Source: Nonomuraea coxensis DSM 45129 (GTDB taxonomy: Bacteria > Actinomycetota > Actinomycetes > Streptosporangiales > Streptosporangiaceae). Taken from it: a stretch of DNA of 64,000 nucleotides. A model generated the notes under the pieces. The model made no database searches. It was not told the origin of the DNA and was given only the letters and a program-made list of their open reading frames with translations. Of this stretch, positions 1-8,816 are shown in pieces; within the stretch, counting starts at the first letter, position 1, and each line of letters opens with the position of its first letter. Position numbers and translations under genes: made by a program. The stretch is taken from NCBI RefSeq assembly GCF_019397265.1, contig NZ_CP068985.1:2336501-2400500 (forward strand). The letters run 5' to 3'.

Positions 1-272
1 TTGACGGGGAAGGTGTAGGCGTACTTGGACAGCTTGGGCGGCGGCACCCTGACCGGGTCGTCGCCCTGCGGCGGCTGCTCGGCGGCGGCCTGGTGCCGGA
101 CCGACGGCGTGGGGCTCGGGACGGTCGCGGTCGCCGCCGGCGAGCCCGTGGGCGGGGCCGTGGTGGGCGACGTGGCGCTCACGCCCGCCAGCCCGGTGGC
201 CTGCGAGCAGGCGCCCGTCAGGAGCACGGCGCCCGCGACGGCCGCCCATCGTCCGAGATGCCCCGATCGCAT
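1..272 (-). CDS. Lipoprotein of unknown function (3' end outside window)
   Basis: Reading leftward from an ATG at 272, the first ~22 residues form a typical export signal (MRSGHLGRW, then AAVAGAVLL, then LTGAC). The cysteine at residue 22 is a probable lipidation site, although Thr at position -3 of the lipobox is not the commonest choice. A low-complexity Pro/Thr/Ser/Ala linker follows, as is usual for actinobacterial lipoproteins tethered outside the membrane. A GGAG lies four bases before the start. About 90 codons are visible before the gene leaves the window, and no catalytic domain has been reached, so its role cannot be assigned. It diverges from dnaG and shares the 273-429 gap with it. 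Confidence 0.75.
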   Translation of the reverse strand, partial: MRSGHLGRWAAVAGAVLLTGACSQATGLAGVSATSPTTAPPTGSPAATATVPSPTPSVRHQAAAEQPPQGDDPVRVPPPKLSKYAYTFPV

Positions 273-416
273 GATCTCCACCCGTGTCACCGCTTCCACG
301 ACCAATTTTTACCTTTGTAGCCGACCGGGGACCCCCGCCGAGCCGCTTTGCCGCGATCTCCCGCGGGGGGTGAGCCCATTCTGGCGGCAGGTGCGGGGAA
401 CGTCAGCGGGGCGGCA

Positions 417-430
417 TAGACTCACCGGCG
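417..430 (+). promoter_or_regulatory. Putative -10 element of a leaderless dnaG transcript
   Basis: TAGACT at 417-422 fits the actinobacterial TANNNT -10 pattern and lies seven bases before the dnaG GTG codon. Transcription would then begin at or next to the start codon, giving a leaderless mRNA. No purine-rich ribosome binding site is visible. No good -35 box is seen at the expected distance. This is inference from spacing only. Confidence 0.4.
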
Positions 431-2271
431 TGGCTGGCCGGATCCGTGACGTCGACATCGCCCTCGTGCGCGAACGCTCTCCCATCGCCGAGGTCATCGG
501 CGAGCACATCCAGTTGCGCAACGCCGGGGGCGGCAACCTCAAGGGGTTGTGCCCGTTCCACGACGAGAAGTCGCCGTCGTTCAACGTCACGCCCGAGCGC
601 GGCATGTACTTCTGCTTCGGCTGCTCCGAGGGCGGCGACGTCATCACGTTCGTCGAGAAGATCGAGCACCTGTCGTTCAGTGAGGCGGTCGAGCGGCTGG
701 CGCAGCGGGCCGGCATCCACCTCCAGTACGAGCAGGGCGGCTACGTCCCCAAACGCGACCACGGCGAGCGGGCCCGGCTGATCGAGGCGCACAAGGCGGC
801 GGCCGAGTTCTACGCCGGCAAGCTGTTCGGCCCCGACGCGGCGGCCGGGCGGCGGTTCCTGTCGGAGCGGGGCTTCGAGCGGGCCGACGCCGAGACCTTC
901 GGGGTGGGCTACGCGCCCAACGAGTGGGAGGCGCTGACCCGGCACCTGCTGGGCCGCGGTTTCTCGGCGGACGAGCTGGTCAAGGGCGGGCTGGCCAAGG
1001 AGGGGCGGCGCGGGCCGATCGACCGCTTCCGCGGCCGGCTGGTCTGGCCGATCCGCGACGCGACGGGCGACGTGATCGGTTTCGGCGCGCGGAAGTTGCT
1101 CGATTCCGACGACGGACCGAAATATCTGAATACGCCTGACACGCCGCTTTACAAGAAGAGCCAGGTACTTTATGGGATCGACCTCGCTAAACGGGAGATC
1201 TCCAAGCGCAGCCAGGCGGTGATCGTCGAGGGCTACACCGACGTGATGGCGTGCCACCTGGCCGGGGTGCCGACGGCCGTGGCCACCTGCGGCACCTCGT
1301 TCGGCGAGGAGCACATCAAGATCCTGCGCCGGTTCCTGCTCGACCAGGCCGAGTTCCGCGGCGAGGTCATCTTCACCTTCGACGGCGACGCGGCGGGGCA
1401 GAAGGCGGCGCTGCGCGCGTTCGCCGACGAGCAGAAGTTCGTCACGCAGACCTACGTCGCGGTGCAGCCCGACGGGCTCGACCCGTGCGACCTGCGGGTC
1501 AAGCAGGGCGACGCGGCTGTGCGCGACCTCGTGGCGAGCCGCGAGCCGCTGTTCCAGTTCGCGATCAGGAGCACGATCTCCCGCTACGACCTGCGCAGCA
1601 ACGAAGGCAAGATCGCCGCCCTCGACGCCGCCGCGCCCATCGTGGCCGGCATCAAGGACGCCGGGCTGCGCAAACGCTACGCGATCGACCTCGACCGCTG
1701 GCTCGGCTTCATGGACGAGCGGTTCGTCATGCAGCGCATCGCGGGGGTCGCCGGGGCGCAGCAGGGCCGCCCGCAGCGCGTCCCGCGCGCGGCGCCGGTC
1801 GATCCCGGCGTCCGGGTGGAGGCCGAGCTGCTCAAGCTGGCCGTGCAGCGTCCCGCGCTGCTCGGGCCGCGCTTCGACGCCCTCGACCCGCAGGCGTTCA
1901 CGGCGCCCGACCACGTCGCCCTGCACCGGGTGGTGGCCGCCGCGGGCGGTCTCGCGGCGGCCGGCCACGGCGGCCGCCCGTGGGTCGACCTGCTGCTGGA
2001 GCACGCGAGCGAGGAGGGGGCGCGGGCCCTGGTGACCCGGTTCGCGGTCGAGCCGATCCAGGCCGACGCGCACGCCGAGGAGCGCTACGCGGCGGCGATG
2101 CTGGCCGCCATCGAGGCCATCGCGGTCGACCGGGCGATCGCCCAGGTCAAGTCGCGCATCCAGCGGCTCAACCCGGTGGAGGAGCAGCAGGAGTACAACA
2201 GGCTCTTCGGCGAGCTGGTGGCGCTGGAGCAGCAGCGCCGGGTGCTGCGCGACCGGGCCGCGGGAAGCTGA
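430..2271 (+). CDS. dnaG: DNA primase
   Basis: DnaG makes the RNA primers for lagging-strand synthesis at the fork. The 613-residue product has the family's usual length and order. The N-terminal CHC2 zinc ribbon shows C41, H44, C62 and C65 (CPFH and CFGC). The central Toprim domain carries VIVEGYTD and FDGDAAG, with the acidic residues that bind catalytic metals. A diverged C-terminal helical region for helicase binding follows. The open frame runs upstream to base 25, but homology begins only at VAGRIRDVDIALVRE, so GTG at 430 was chosen. That choice also fits a -10 box seven bases upstream. It is followed by a sigma factor gene, recalling the dnaG-rpoD pairing of many bacteria, but a 312-base gap makes co-transcription uncertain. 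Confidence 0.95.
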   Translation: MAGRIRDVDIALVRERSPIAEVIGEHIQLRNAGGGNLKGLCPFHDEKSPSFNVTPERGMYFCFGCSEGGDVITFVEKIEHLSFSEAVERLAQRAGIHLQYEQGGYVPKRDHGERARLIEAHKAAAEFYAGKLFGPDAAAGRRFLSERGFERADAETFGVGYAPNEWEALTRHLLGRGFSADELVKGGLAKEGRRGPIDRFRGRLVWPIRDATGDVIGFGARKLLDSDDGPKYLNTPDTPLYKKSQVLYGIDLAKREISKRSQAVIVEGYTDVMACHLAGVPTAVATCGTSFGEEHIKILRRFLLDQAEFRGEVIFTFDGDAAGQKAALRAFADEQKFVTQTYVAVQPDGLDPCDLRVKQGDAAVRDLVASREPLFQFAIRSTISRYDLRSNEGKIAALDAAAPIVAGIKDAGLRKRYAIDLDRWLGFMDERFVMQRIAGVAGAQQGRPQRVPRAAPVDPGVRVEAELLKLAVQRPALLGPRFDALDPQAFTAPDHVALHRVVAAAGGLAAAGHGGRPWVDLLLEHASEEGARALVTRFAVEPIQADAHAEERYAAAMLAAIEAIAVDRAIAQVKSRIQRLNPVEEQQEYNRLFGELVALEQQRRVLRDRAAGS

Positions 2272-2583
2272 TCGCCGCCCCGCGCAAGATAACGGTTCGG
2301 TCGCGAACCCAAGCCGCAAACCCCGTCGGTTGGCCCGGGAACCTGGCGCGGTCCAACGCGCGACAAAGCGGGTGGACAACGTGCTCCGGGCAGCGAAACA
2401 GGCGCGTCCGGCCGGAGGCTCCCGCCGGGCACGGGAATGGTGATCGCGTAATTGGCTTTACTTTCCTGATCAAACTCCGGCCAAACCTATTTCCGATCTC
2501 AATTCGGTAAGGACCGAGGTCTTACCTTCGGTGACAAAAATGGGTCTGCCATTTGATGGAACCAATACTGCAGACTGTCTCCC
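2272..2583. promoter_or_regulatory. Gap before the sigma factor gene, with an inverted repeat
   Basis: This 312-base stretch carries no convincing gene. It is less GC-rich than its surroundings between about 2440 and 2575, as expected of a promoter region. An inverted repeat GGTAAG (2506-2511) and CTTACC (2521-2526) could be an operator or a short hairpin in the leader. No confident -35/-10 pair was identified. Confidence 0.4.
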
Positions 2584-3735
2584 GTGGGTGCATCGGTGCT
2601 GCCAAGTGGACCGCCATCGGTAGATCTTCAGGTGGCGGACCTCGTCGCGAAGGGAAGGGAGCGCGGGAGCGTCACCGTCGATGACGTCGCAGCCGCGCTT
2701 GACCGATCCGAGCTGCCGTCCGACGCGCTGGAGCGCGTCGTGCGCATGCTCGCCGAGAACGGCGTGGAGGTCCTCGAGCCCCAGGGCGACGAGGAATCCA
2801 CCCGCGCCGATGAGGAGGACGTCGGCAAGCGGGCGCCGACCAGCGATCTGGTCAGGATCTACCTGCGGGAGATCGGCCGGGTGCCGCTGCTGACGGCCGA
2901 GGAGGAGGTGGAGCTCGCCAAGTCGATCGAAGCCGGCCTGTTCGCCGAGGACAAGCTGGCCAGCGGGGTCTCGCGCCTGGCCTTCCCTGAGTTCAGGGAG
3001 CTCGTCTGGCAGGGCACGCGGGCCAAACAGCGCCTCATCGAGGCCAACCTCAGGCTCGTGGTGTCGATCGCCAAACGGTACGTCGGCCGCGGCATGCTGT
3101 TCCTGGACCTGATCCAGGAGGGCAACCTCGGCCTCATCAGGGCCGTCGAGAAGTTCGACTACACCAAGGGCTACAAGTTCTCCACGTACGCGACCTGGTG
3201 GATCAGGCAGGCGATCACCCGGGCCATCGCCGACCAGGCGCGGACGATCCGCATCCCGGTCCACATGGTGGAGACCATCAACAAGCTCGTCAGGGTCCAG
3301 CGCCAGCTCCACCAGGACCTCGGCCGCGAGCCCATCCCCGAGGAGATCGCCAAGGAGATGGACCTCCCGGTCGACCGGGTCGTCGAGATCCAGCGCATCG
3401 CCCAGGAGCCCGTGTCGCTGCAGTCGCCGATCGGCGAGGAGGACTCCGACCTCGGTGACTTCATCGAGGACGCCGACGCCGTCGTGCCCATGGAGGCCGC
3501 GGCCTTCATCATGCTGCAGGACCAGCTCGACGACATCCTGGCGACGCTGTCCGACCGGGAGCAGCGCATCATCCAGCTCCGCTTCGGACTGGCCGACGGG
3601 CATCCGCGCACGCTGGAGGAGGTGGGCAGGGAGTTCGGGGTCACGCGGGAGCGCATCCGGCAGATCGAGTCGAAGACCCTGGCCAAGCTCCGCCACCCGA
3701 CACGGGCGCAGATGCTGCGCGACTACCTCGACTGA
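2584..3735 (+). CDS. rpoD: RNA polymerase sigma-70 factor, RpoD/SigA type
   Basis: The 383-residue protein is a group 1/2 sigma factor that directs core polymerase to -35/-10 promoters. A region 1.1-like helical N-terminus (~10-65) precedes region 1.2 ([11 protein letters not shown], ~88-100). Region 2 carries the classical core-binding and -10 recognition stretch (RFVVSIAK-like LVVSIAKRY, then [11 protein letters not shown] and [12 protein letters not shown]). Region 3 follows ([13 protein letters not shown]), then region 4 with its helix-turn-helix ([19 protein letters not shown]). It lacks the long acidic insert of larger principal sigma factors. GTG at 2584 is the first start in frame and has only a weak ribosome site; GTG codons slightly downstream are possible. 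Whether this is the essential or an accessory SigA copy cannot be told from the window. Confidence 0.9.
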   Translation: MGASVLPSGPPSVDLQVADLVAKGRERGSVTVDDVAAALDRSELPSDALERVVRMLAENGVEVLEPQGDEESTRADEEDVGKRAPTSDLVRIYLREIGRVPLLTAEEEVELAKSIEAGLFAEDKLASGVSRLAFPEFRELVWQGTRAKQRLIEANLRLVVSIAKRYVGRGMLFLDLIQEGNLGLIRAVEKFDYTKGYKFSTYATWWIRQAITRAIADQARTIRIPVHMVETINKLVRVQRQLHQDLGREPIPEEIAKEMDLPVDRVVEIQRIAQEPVSLQSPIGEEDSDLGDFIEDADAVVPMEAAAFIMLQDQLDDILATLSDREQRIIQLRFGLADGHPRTLEEVGREFGVTRERIRQIESKTLAKLRHPTRAQMLRDYLD

Positions 3736-3764
3736 CCGGCGGGCACACGCGGCCGGAGGGCGGG

Positions 3765-3799
3765 CGAGCGGGCCGGGGCGACACGCCCCGGCCCGCTCG
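3765..3799. terminator. Strong hairpin between convergent genes
   Basis: A perfect 16-bp inverted repeat (3765-3780 against 3784-3799) with a three-base loop lies between the sigma factor stop and the end of the GlnH-like gene. It would terminate both converging transcripts. There is no long T run, which is normal for actinobacterial terminators. Confidence 0.8.
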
Positions 3800-3820
3800 T
3801 GTCCGGCGCAGGGGAGGCCG

Positions 3821-4630
3821 TCACGAGCAGCCCTCGAACTGCGGCACCGCGATGGTGCCGAGGTGCAGCCCCGACGGGCCGAACCACTTGTGCAGCAGCT
3901 TCGACGCCGTCCCGTCCTGGTACATGTCGATGATCGCCCGGTTGACCTCCTCGCAGCCCGGCACGTCGCCCCTGCGCAGCCCGACGCCCGTGCGCTGCTC
4001 GTTGAACTGGGCGTTGGCCAGCCGCAGCCCCGAGCCGTCCCGCATGGCGAGCCCCGCCAGGATGACGTCGTTCGTGGTGACCGCGTCCACCTGGCCGCTC
4101 TTCAGCGCCCCCAGGCACTGCGCGTAGTCGTCGAACGGCACGAGCCGCGCCGCGACCTTGCGCTCCTCGGTGACCCGCTCGGCCGCGTTCGACCCCTTGA
4201 CCTGGCAGATCCGCCGCCCCTTGAGGTCGCGCACGTTCTTGAACGTCTCGTCGGGCCGCATCAGGATGTCCTGGTAGGAGATGTGGTACGGCCCCGCGAA
4301 CAGCACCTTGGCCTTGCGGTCCTGGTCGATCGTGTACGTCGCCACCACCATGTCCGCCCGCCCGTCGAGCAGCACCTTGTCCCGCTCGGCCGCCAGCGCC
4401 GGCATGAGCGTGACGCCTTTGCCCAGCTTGCGGGCGAGATAGCGGGCCACGTCCACGTCGAAGCCCTCGAACGTCCCGTCGGGCTTGCGGAACCCGACCG
4501 AGGGCAGGTCCGGCCGCACCGCGATGACGAGGTCGTCCTTGTCCACGATCGAGACCGCCTCGCCGCCCGCGCAGCCTCCGGCCGCCAGCGCGGCCACCAG
4601 GGCCGCCGTCACCGCCAGCACCCGCTTCAC
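3821..4630 (-). CDS. glnH: GlnH-like amino-acid-binding lipoprotein
   Basis: The product is 269 residues. It has a lipoprotein signal peptide ending in AAGGC (Cys 20), followed by a family 3 periplasmic-binding-protein fold. Visible features are LPSVGFRKPDG, FEGFDVDVARYLA, a DMVVATYTI stretch lining the ligand site and the C-terminal lobe KSGQVDAVT. Such proteins bind glutamate, glutamine or aspartate outside the membrane. No ABC permease or ATPase is nearby. It is instead the last gene of the PknG operon and starts in a GTGA overlap with the GlnX-like gene. In mycobacteria, GlnH with GlnX is reported to signal amino-acid availability to PknG, and the same role is inferred here. GTG at 4630 was chosen because it begins the signal peptide. 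Confidence 0.88.
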   Translation of the reverse strand: MKRVLAVTAALVAALAAGGCAGGEAVSIVDKDDLVIAVRPDLPSVGFRKPDGTFEGFDVDVARYLARKLGKGVTLMPALAAERDKVLLDGRADMVVATYTIDQDRKAKVLFAGPYHISYQDILMRPDETFKNVRDLKGRRICQVKGSNAAERVTEERKVAARLVPFDDYAQCLGALKSGQVDAVTTNDVILAGLAMRDGSGLRLANAQFNEQRTGVGLRRGDVPGCEEVNRAIIDMYQDGTASKLLHKWFGPSGLHLGTIAVPQFEGCS

Positions 4631-6024
4631 CGGTACTCCTTGAGTCGAGGCCACACCCCGGCGATCAGCAGCACGCCGATCCCGCCGATCGCGAAGGGCA
4701 GCAGCCGCCACAGGTTGTCGAGGGCGTTCTCGCCGCGGCCGACGGCCCGCTCGAAGGCGGCCTCGTGCTGGGCGGCCAGCGCCACCACCGCGCGGTCGTA
4801 GGCGTCGAAGGACTGAGCCGCCGTGGTGAGCCGCGCCGCCACCGCGCCGTTGACCCGTCCGGCCAGCGCCAGCTTCCGCAGGCCGGCGTCGGCGGCCTGG
4901 AAGCGGGCGAAGGCGGCGGCGACGTCCCGGCCGCGCGGGCCGACCAGCTCGGGCCCGAGCAGGCCGAGGACCTTCGTCTCGCCCTGGGTCACCTTGGCCT
5001 GGTAGGTCTCCAGGTTGCCGGCGGGGACGTAGAAGAGCGACTGCGACTTGTCCAGGAACGTGTGCTCGTAGGTGTCGGCCCGCTCCTTGTCCAGCAGGTA
5101 GCGGCTCTGGTCGCCCTGCATGCTGTTGCTGATCGCCCGCGTCCTCGCCAGCGTCAGCACCGAGTCGAACGACGACTTCTTGGCCTCGCGCAGCGCGTCC
5201 TCGTCCTGGCTCAGCACGTTCGTCCCGAACAGCAGCGCCACCGCGGTCGTGACCGTCGCCACCAGCAGCGCCGGGCCGAACACCCGGCGGAAACGCCGGG
5301 CCAGGAAGATCTGCAGCGCCAGCAGGCAGCCCAGCGCGAGCAGTCCGGCCACCACGACCGCGGCCCGCAGCAGCGGCAGCATGAACGCCTTGTCGTCGTA
5401 GGTGCGGCGCACGATGGTGCCGTTCTCCAGCGTCAGGTTGTACGCCTGCGGCAGCAGCACCATCCGCATGAGGTCGGTGGCCTGCCGGTAGGTCGCCACC
5501 ACCTCGGCGGGCGGCGGGCCGGGCGCGTGCCCGGCGCGCTCGTCGAGCAGCAGTGCCTGCCCGGCCAGCCGCTCGTAGCGGCCGAGGCCGTCCAGCACCG
5601 ACTGCACGGTCCGCCGCTCGGCCGGGTCGTCGCCGGAGAGCTGGAACGCCTTCAGCAGCGCCTGGTTGGCCTCGGAGCGGCGGCTCTCGTAGCGGGCGAG
5701 GGCGCCGGCGCGCCGGTCGGCGTACCCGTTGCCCATCAGCAGGGCGTTGGCGACCTGCGCGTCCATGTCGCTGAGCGCCAGGTAGAGACCGGCCGTGGCG
5801 ACGACCTGCGGCCCGGCGTCGCGGCCGATGACCTGGAGCCCGTCGCGGGCGCTGGAGCTGCCCACCGCGAGCGCCGTGAACAGCAGCGCGATCGCGGCGA
5901 CGGTGGCGCCGGTCAGCGTCCTGACGCGGCCTGGCACGCTGCGCCGCCTCGGCGGCGGCGCGGCGGGCGCGACCACGGGAGGGGCCGGGGGAGGGGCCGG
6001 TGGAGGAGGCTGTGTGATCGTCAC
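4627..6024 (-). CDS. glnX: GlnX-like multi-span membrane sensor
   Basis: The 465-residue protein starts with a Pro/Ala-rich cytoplasmic tail. It has four predicted membrane helices at about 36-56, 216-240, 249-270 and 439-458. Two extracytoplasmic helical regions (~60-215 and ~272-438) lie between them. This tandem sensor layout is that of mycobacterial GlnX, which couples the binding lipoprotein GlnH to the soluble kinase PknG. It has no output domain of its own. Its start codon overlaps the stop of the FHA gene, and its stop overlaps the start of the GlnH gene, both as GTGA. The assignment rests on topology and gene order more than on conserved motifs; an uncharacterised sensor of similar design is the alternative. 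Confidence 0.75.
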   Translation of the reverse strand: MTITQPPPPAPPPAPPVVAPAAPPPRRRSVPGRVRTLTGATVAAIALLFTALAVGSSSARDGLQVIGRDAGPQVVATAGLYLALSDMDAQVANALLMGNGYADRRAGALARYESRRSEANQALLKAFQLSGDDPAERRTVQSVLDGLGRYERLAGQALLLDERAGHAPGPPPAEVVATYRQATDLMRMVLLPQAYNLTLENGTIVRRTYDDKAFMLPLLRAAVVVAGLLALGCLLALQIFLARRFRRVFGPALLVATVTTAVALLFGTNVLSQDEDALREAKKSSFDSVLTLARTRAISNSMQGDQSRYLLDKERADTYEHTFLDKSQSLFYVPAGNLETYQAKVTQGETKVLGLLGPELVGPRGRDVAAAFARFQAADAGLRKLALAGRVNGAVAARLTTAAQSFDAYDRAVVALAAQHEAAFERAVGRGENALDNLWRLLPFAIGGIGVLLIAGVWPRLKEYR

Positions 6025-6665
6025 GGCGTGCCCTCCCTGATCGTGATGACGGTCCACGCGCCCAGGTGGATGCGGTCGCCAGGACCGATCCGCACGGGCA
6101 CGTTGACCGTGAGCGGCCTGCCGTTGACCTGGGTGCCGTTGGAGGAGCCCGGGTCCACGACCGTCCACGAGCCGTCCGGCTGGGCCAGCAGCACGGCGTG
6201 CAGGTGGGACACGCCCGGGTCTTCCGGCGGGCCGGTCAGGTCGATCTCGGGGGCGAGGTTCCTGGCCCGGCTGCGCCGCCCGATGCGCACCTGCTCGCCG
6301 TGCAGGGCGAAGGAGCGCTCGGGGCAGTACGGCGGGAAGGCCACGCGGTCGGCGTCCGGCCCGCCCTCGGCGATCACCTTCTCGTAGTAGACGCGGTCAG
6401 CGGCGGTGACCGCCTCCCAGCGGGCCCCGGTGACCGGGAGCGGGACGGCCGCCCCGTTCCCGCTGTAGTCGTGGCCGCACACCTCGCAGAACTGCCCGGC
6501 GCGCGGCGTCTGACAGACGGGGCAGCTCTCGGCGGGCGCGCCCCCGCCGGAGGGCGCGGCGGCGGGCTGGGGGGTGGAGGCGGCCGGAGCGGCGGCCATC
6601 TGGGCGCCGCACACGTCGCAGTAGTCGTCGGCGCCCGACGCGTGCCCCTGCGGGCAGGTCGCCAT
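6021..6665 (-). CDS. Double zinc-ribbon FHA-domain protein
   Basis: This 214-residue soluble protein has two zinc-ribbon pairs near the N-terminus (CPQGH with YCDVCG, then CPVCQ with FCEVCG), a linker and a C-terminal FHA domain. The FHA core is complete: RIGRRSR, SHLHAVL and SSNGTQVNG, the residues that hold phosphothreonine. FHA proteins read Ser/Thr kinase output. Here the likely writer is the PknG-type kinase of the same operon and the likely eraser is the PP2C enzyme. It differs from mycobacterial GarA in carrying zinc ribbons and in lacking an obvious N-terminal ETTS-type phospho-site. Its start codon is joined to the VWA gene stop as TGATG. Confidence 0.85.
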   Translation of the reverse strand: MATCPQGHASGADDYCDVCGAQMAAAPAASTPQPAAAPSGGGAPAESCPVCQTPRAGQFCEVCGHDYSGNGAAVPLPVTGARWEAVTAADRVYYEKVIAEGGPDADRVAFPPYCPERSFALHGEQVRIGRRSRARNLAPEIDLTGPPEDPGVSHLHAVLLAQPDGSWTVVDPGSSNGTQVNGRPLTVNVPVRIGPGDRIHLGAWTVITIREGTP

Positions 6666-7954
6666 CACAGTCCTTCCTTGCGCAGCCGGCTGGTGCGCAC
6701 CGAGCCGGTGTCGAGCTCGATCTCGTCGGCCTTGTCCACGTTCCTGCGCAGCCGGGCGGTGCCGCTGGCCGGGTCCACCTCGACCACCCTCTCCAGCAGG
6801 CGGGCGGTGTCCTCGCGGCCGGACTCGACCGCGATCTCGCGGGCCTTGGCCAGCCGCGCGGTCGCGGTGTCCACGTCGCCGGCGGCGCGGGCGCTCAGCC
6901 CGTCCTGGATGAGGTCGTGCAGCTCGGCCTGGCCGGTGTAGTGGGCGACCTTGCCGTTGATGCGGGTGGACTGGGCGAGGTCGTCGGTCCACTGGGCGAG
7001 CACGTTGCCGCTGGCCAGCACGTCGCCGGTGTCGGGCCGGACCAGTTTGACCCAGCCCGCCCTGATCTCCTGGCCGATCTGGCCGGGCGGCACCTCGACG
7101 CACACGTGGTACTCGCGCTCCTCCGCGCCCCACGACCCGGTCGGGTAGTCGCCGGTGAGCGGGTTGACGTCGGTCCGCTTGCCCGTGAGGTCCAGCAGCA
7201 CGGGGGAGACCTGCTTGACGAACTTCAGCCGCGCCGTCTGCGGCACCCACACCCGCAGCGACAGCTCGGCCACCGTCTTGCTCATCGAGGTCTGCGTGAG
7301 CCGGCGGAAGTACTCCGGCAGGTCGCCCTGGTCGCGGACGAAGTCGAACGTGCCGAGCATCGCCTCGGCCACCTTGCGCAGCTCGGCCGGCACCCAGTCG
7401 GCGCCGACGCCGAGGCAGTCCACCACGAACTTGCCGCTCCAGGCGGCGAGGACGGAGGCGAAGACGTCAGGGCGCTCGTTGTTCTGGCCGTCGGTCATCA
7501 GCAGCGCGTGCCGGATCGCCGACGGGTGCGCGGTCAGCAGGTGGCCGGCCAGCTTCAGCCACTCGCCGATCGCGGTGCCGCCGTGCGCGAGCAGCTTGTC
7601 GATGACCCGGTGCGCCTCGGCCCTGGTCGCGGGGGTGGCCTTCACCAGGTGCGGGTTGCCGCGCGGGTAGACCATCGTGGCCCGCTCGGTGCCGGCGATC
7701 ACCGCGAAGTACGCGCCGTCGCGCAGCGTCTGCACGGCGGTCACGGCCGCCTGCCGCGCCTCGCGGATCTTGCCGCCGCTCATCGAGCCGGACGTGTCCA
7801 CGATGATCACCTCGGCGGCCTCCGCCGGGCAGGCCACCTGCGTGGTGATCCCGCCCGTGGCGCCGACCGACAGGATGGCGTGCACCTCGCGGCCGTCGAG
7901 GGGAAGATATTTGTTCTGGTCGATCGTCAGCGTGAACGTCGGCTGGTCACTCAC
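6665..7954 (-). CDS. VWA-domain protein of the PknG operon
   Basis: The 429-residue protein has a von Willebrand A domain from about residue 45 to 215, with an intact MIDAS metal site (VDTSGSMSG, a Thr in HGGTAIG, and MTDGQN). Beta-rich sequence follows, then a helical C-terminus of about 110 residues. There is no signal peptide or membrane helix, so it is cytoplasmic. VWA-MIDAS proteins bind partner proteins through a metal ion and often act as assembly factors with kinases and phosphatases. GTG at 7954 overlaps the end of the phosphatase gene by eight bases, so the two are translationally coupled. Its substrate is unknown; a scaffold role is inferred from context. Confidence 0.85.
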   Translation of the reverse strand: MSDQPTFTLTIDQNKYLPLDGREVHAILSVGATGGITTQVACPAEAAEVIIVDTSGSMSGGKIREARQAAVTAVQTLRDGAYFAVIAGTERATMVYPRGNPHLVKATPATRAEAHRVIDKLLAHGGTAIGEWLKLAGHLLTAHPSAIRHALLMTDGQNNERPDVFASVLAAWSGKFVVDCLGVGADWVPAELRKVAEAMLGTFDFVRDQGDLPEYFRRLTQTSMSKTVAELSLRVWVPQTARLKFVKQVSPVLLDLTGKRTDVNPLTGDYPTGSWGAEEREYHVCVEVPPGQIGQEIRAGWVKLVRPDTGDVLASGNVLAQWTDDLAQSTRINGKVAHYTGQAELHDLIQDGLSARAAGDVDTATARLAKAREIAVESGREDTARLLERVVEVDPASGTARLRRNVDKADEIELDTGSVRTSRLRKEGL

Positions 7955-8816
7955 GGGAGTCTCCTAGGGGGATCAGGGCGATCGTGATGTTGTCCTGGCC
8001 GCCGGAGTCCAGGGCGTGCCGGAGCAGCTCGCGGGCCAGTTCCCGCGGATCGCCGGGGACGGGGAGCGGGCGGCCGTCCAGATAGCGCCACAGGCCGTCG
8101 CTGCAGACCAGCAGCAGGCCGGGTCCCTGCGGCTCGAACAGGCGCACGTGCGGGCGGACGTCCTCGGCGTCCGCGCCGAGCCAGGCGGTGATCTCGCCGG
8201 TCTCGATCGCGTCGTCGGCGGTCAGCAGGACCCCGTCCTGGCCCGCCTCCGGCAGCCAGTACGCCCGCGTGTCGCCCGCCCAGGCGAGGCTGATCCGGCC
8301 GTCCCTGACCACGGCGGCGACGTACGTGCAGGCGGGCGCGTCGTGCACGGACGTCGCGAGCTTCGTGACCGCCCGCCCGGCCAGCTCGAACGCCTCCTCG
8401 TGCGACAGTCCCCTGATCAGCGCCGCGCTCGCCGCCTCGACGGCCACCGCGGACGCCTCGTCGGCCCTGGGGGAGCTGCCGACGCCGTCGCAGACCACGG
8501 TCACCGTGGACCGGCCGGCGGCGAGCAGCGCGAGCGCGTCCTCGTTCCTGCCGCGCCGCAGGCCCCGGTCCGTGACCGCCGCCGCGCCGCCCTCCAGGAC
8601 GATCTCGGCGTGGTCGCGGCCGGTGGGCTGGCGCAGCCCGCACCGCTCGCAGTAGCCCTCGGCGTCCACGGCGGCCGCCCCGCAGGACGCGCACGTCGGC
8701 GAGCCCAGGGTGTGGCCGCACTTCTCGCAGTAGGCGTAGCCCTCGTACACGGGGGTGCCGCAGACGGGGCAGGCCCCCTCCCCGGCGTCCGCCGCGCGGA
8801 CGTCCGGGGCCGTCAC
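7947..8816 (-). CDS. PP2C-type protein phosphatase with N-terminal zinc ribbons
   Basis: The protein is 289 residues. Two zinc ribbons (CPVCG with YCEKCG, and CASCG with YCERCG) occupy about 1-65. A PP2C phosphatase domain follows, with the metal-binding motifs GRNEDALAL, VVCDGVGSS, LAWAGDTRAYWL, LLVCSDGLWRYL and GQDNITIALI. These enzymes remove phosphate from Ser/Thr using Mn/Mg. It is a soluble, membrane-free form, unlike the PstP type of cell-division operons. It lies directly behind the PknG-type kinase with a GTGA overlap, so it probably reverses that kinase's output. The zinc ribbons resemble those on the kinase and the FHA protein, suggesting a shared docking surface. Confidence 0.9.
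   Translation of the reverse strand: MTAPDVRAADAGEGACPVCGTPVYEGYAYCEKCGHTLGSPTCASCGAAAVDAEGYCERCGLRQPTGRDHAEIVLEGGAAAVTDRGLRRGRNEDALALLAAGRSTVTVVCDGVGSSPRADEASAVAVEAASAALIRGLSHEEAFELAGRAVTKLATSVHDAPACTYVAAVVRDGRISLAWAGDTRAYWLPEAGQDGVLLTADDAIETGEITAWLGADAEDVRPHVRLFEPQGPGLLLVCSDGLWRYLDGRPLPVPGDPRELARELLRHALDSGGQDNITIALIPLGDSRE

Noticed and set aside
403..2379. A 658-codon minus-strand frame opposite dnaG
   Set aside because: Pure antisense of dnaG codons; no ribosome site or domain.
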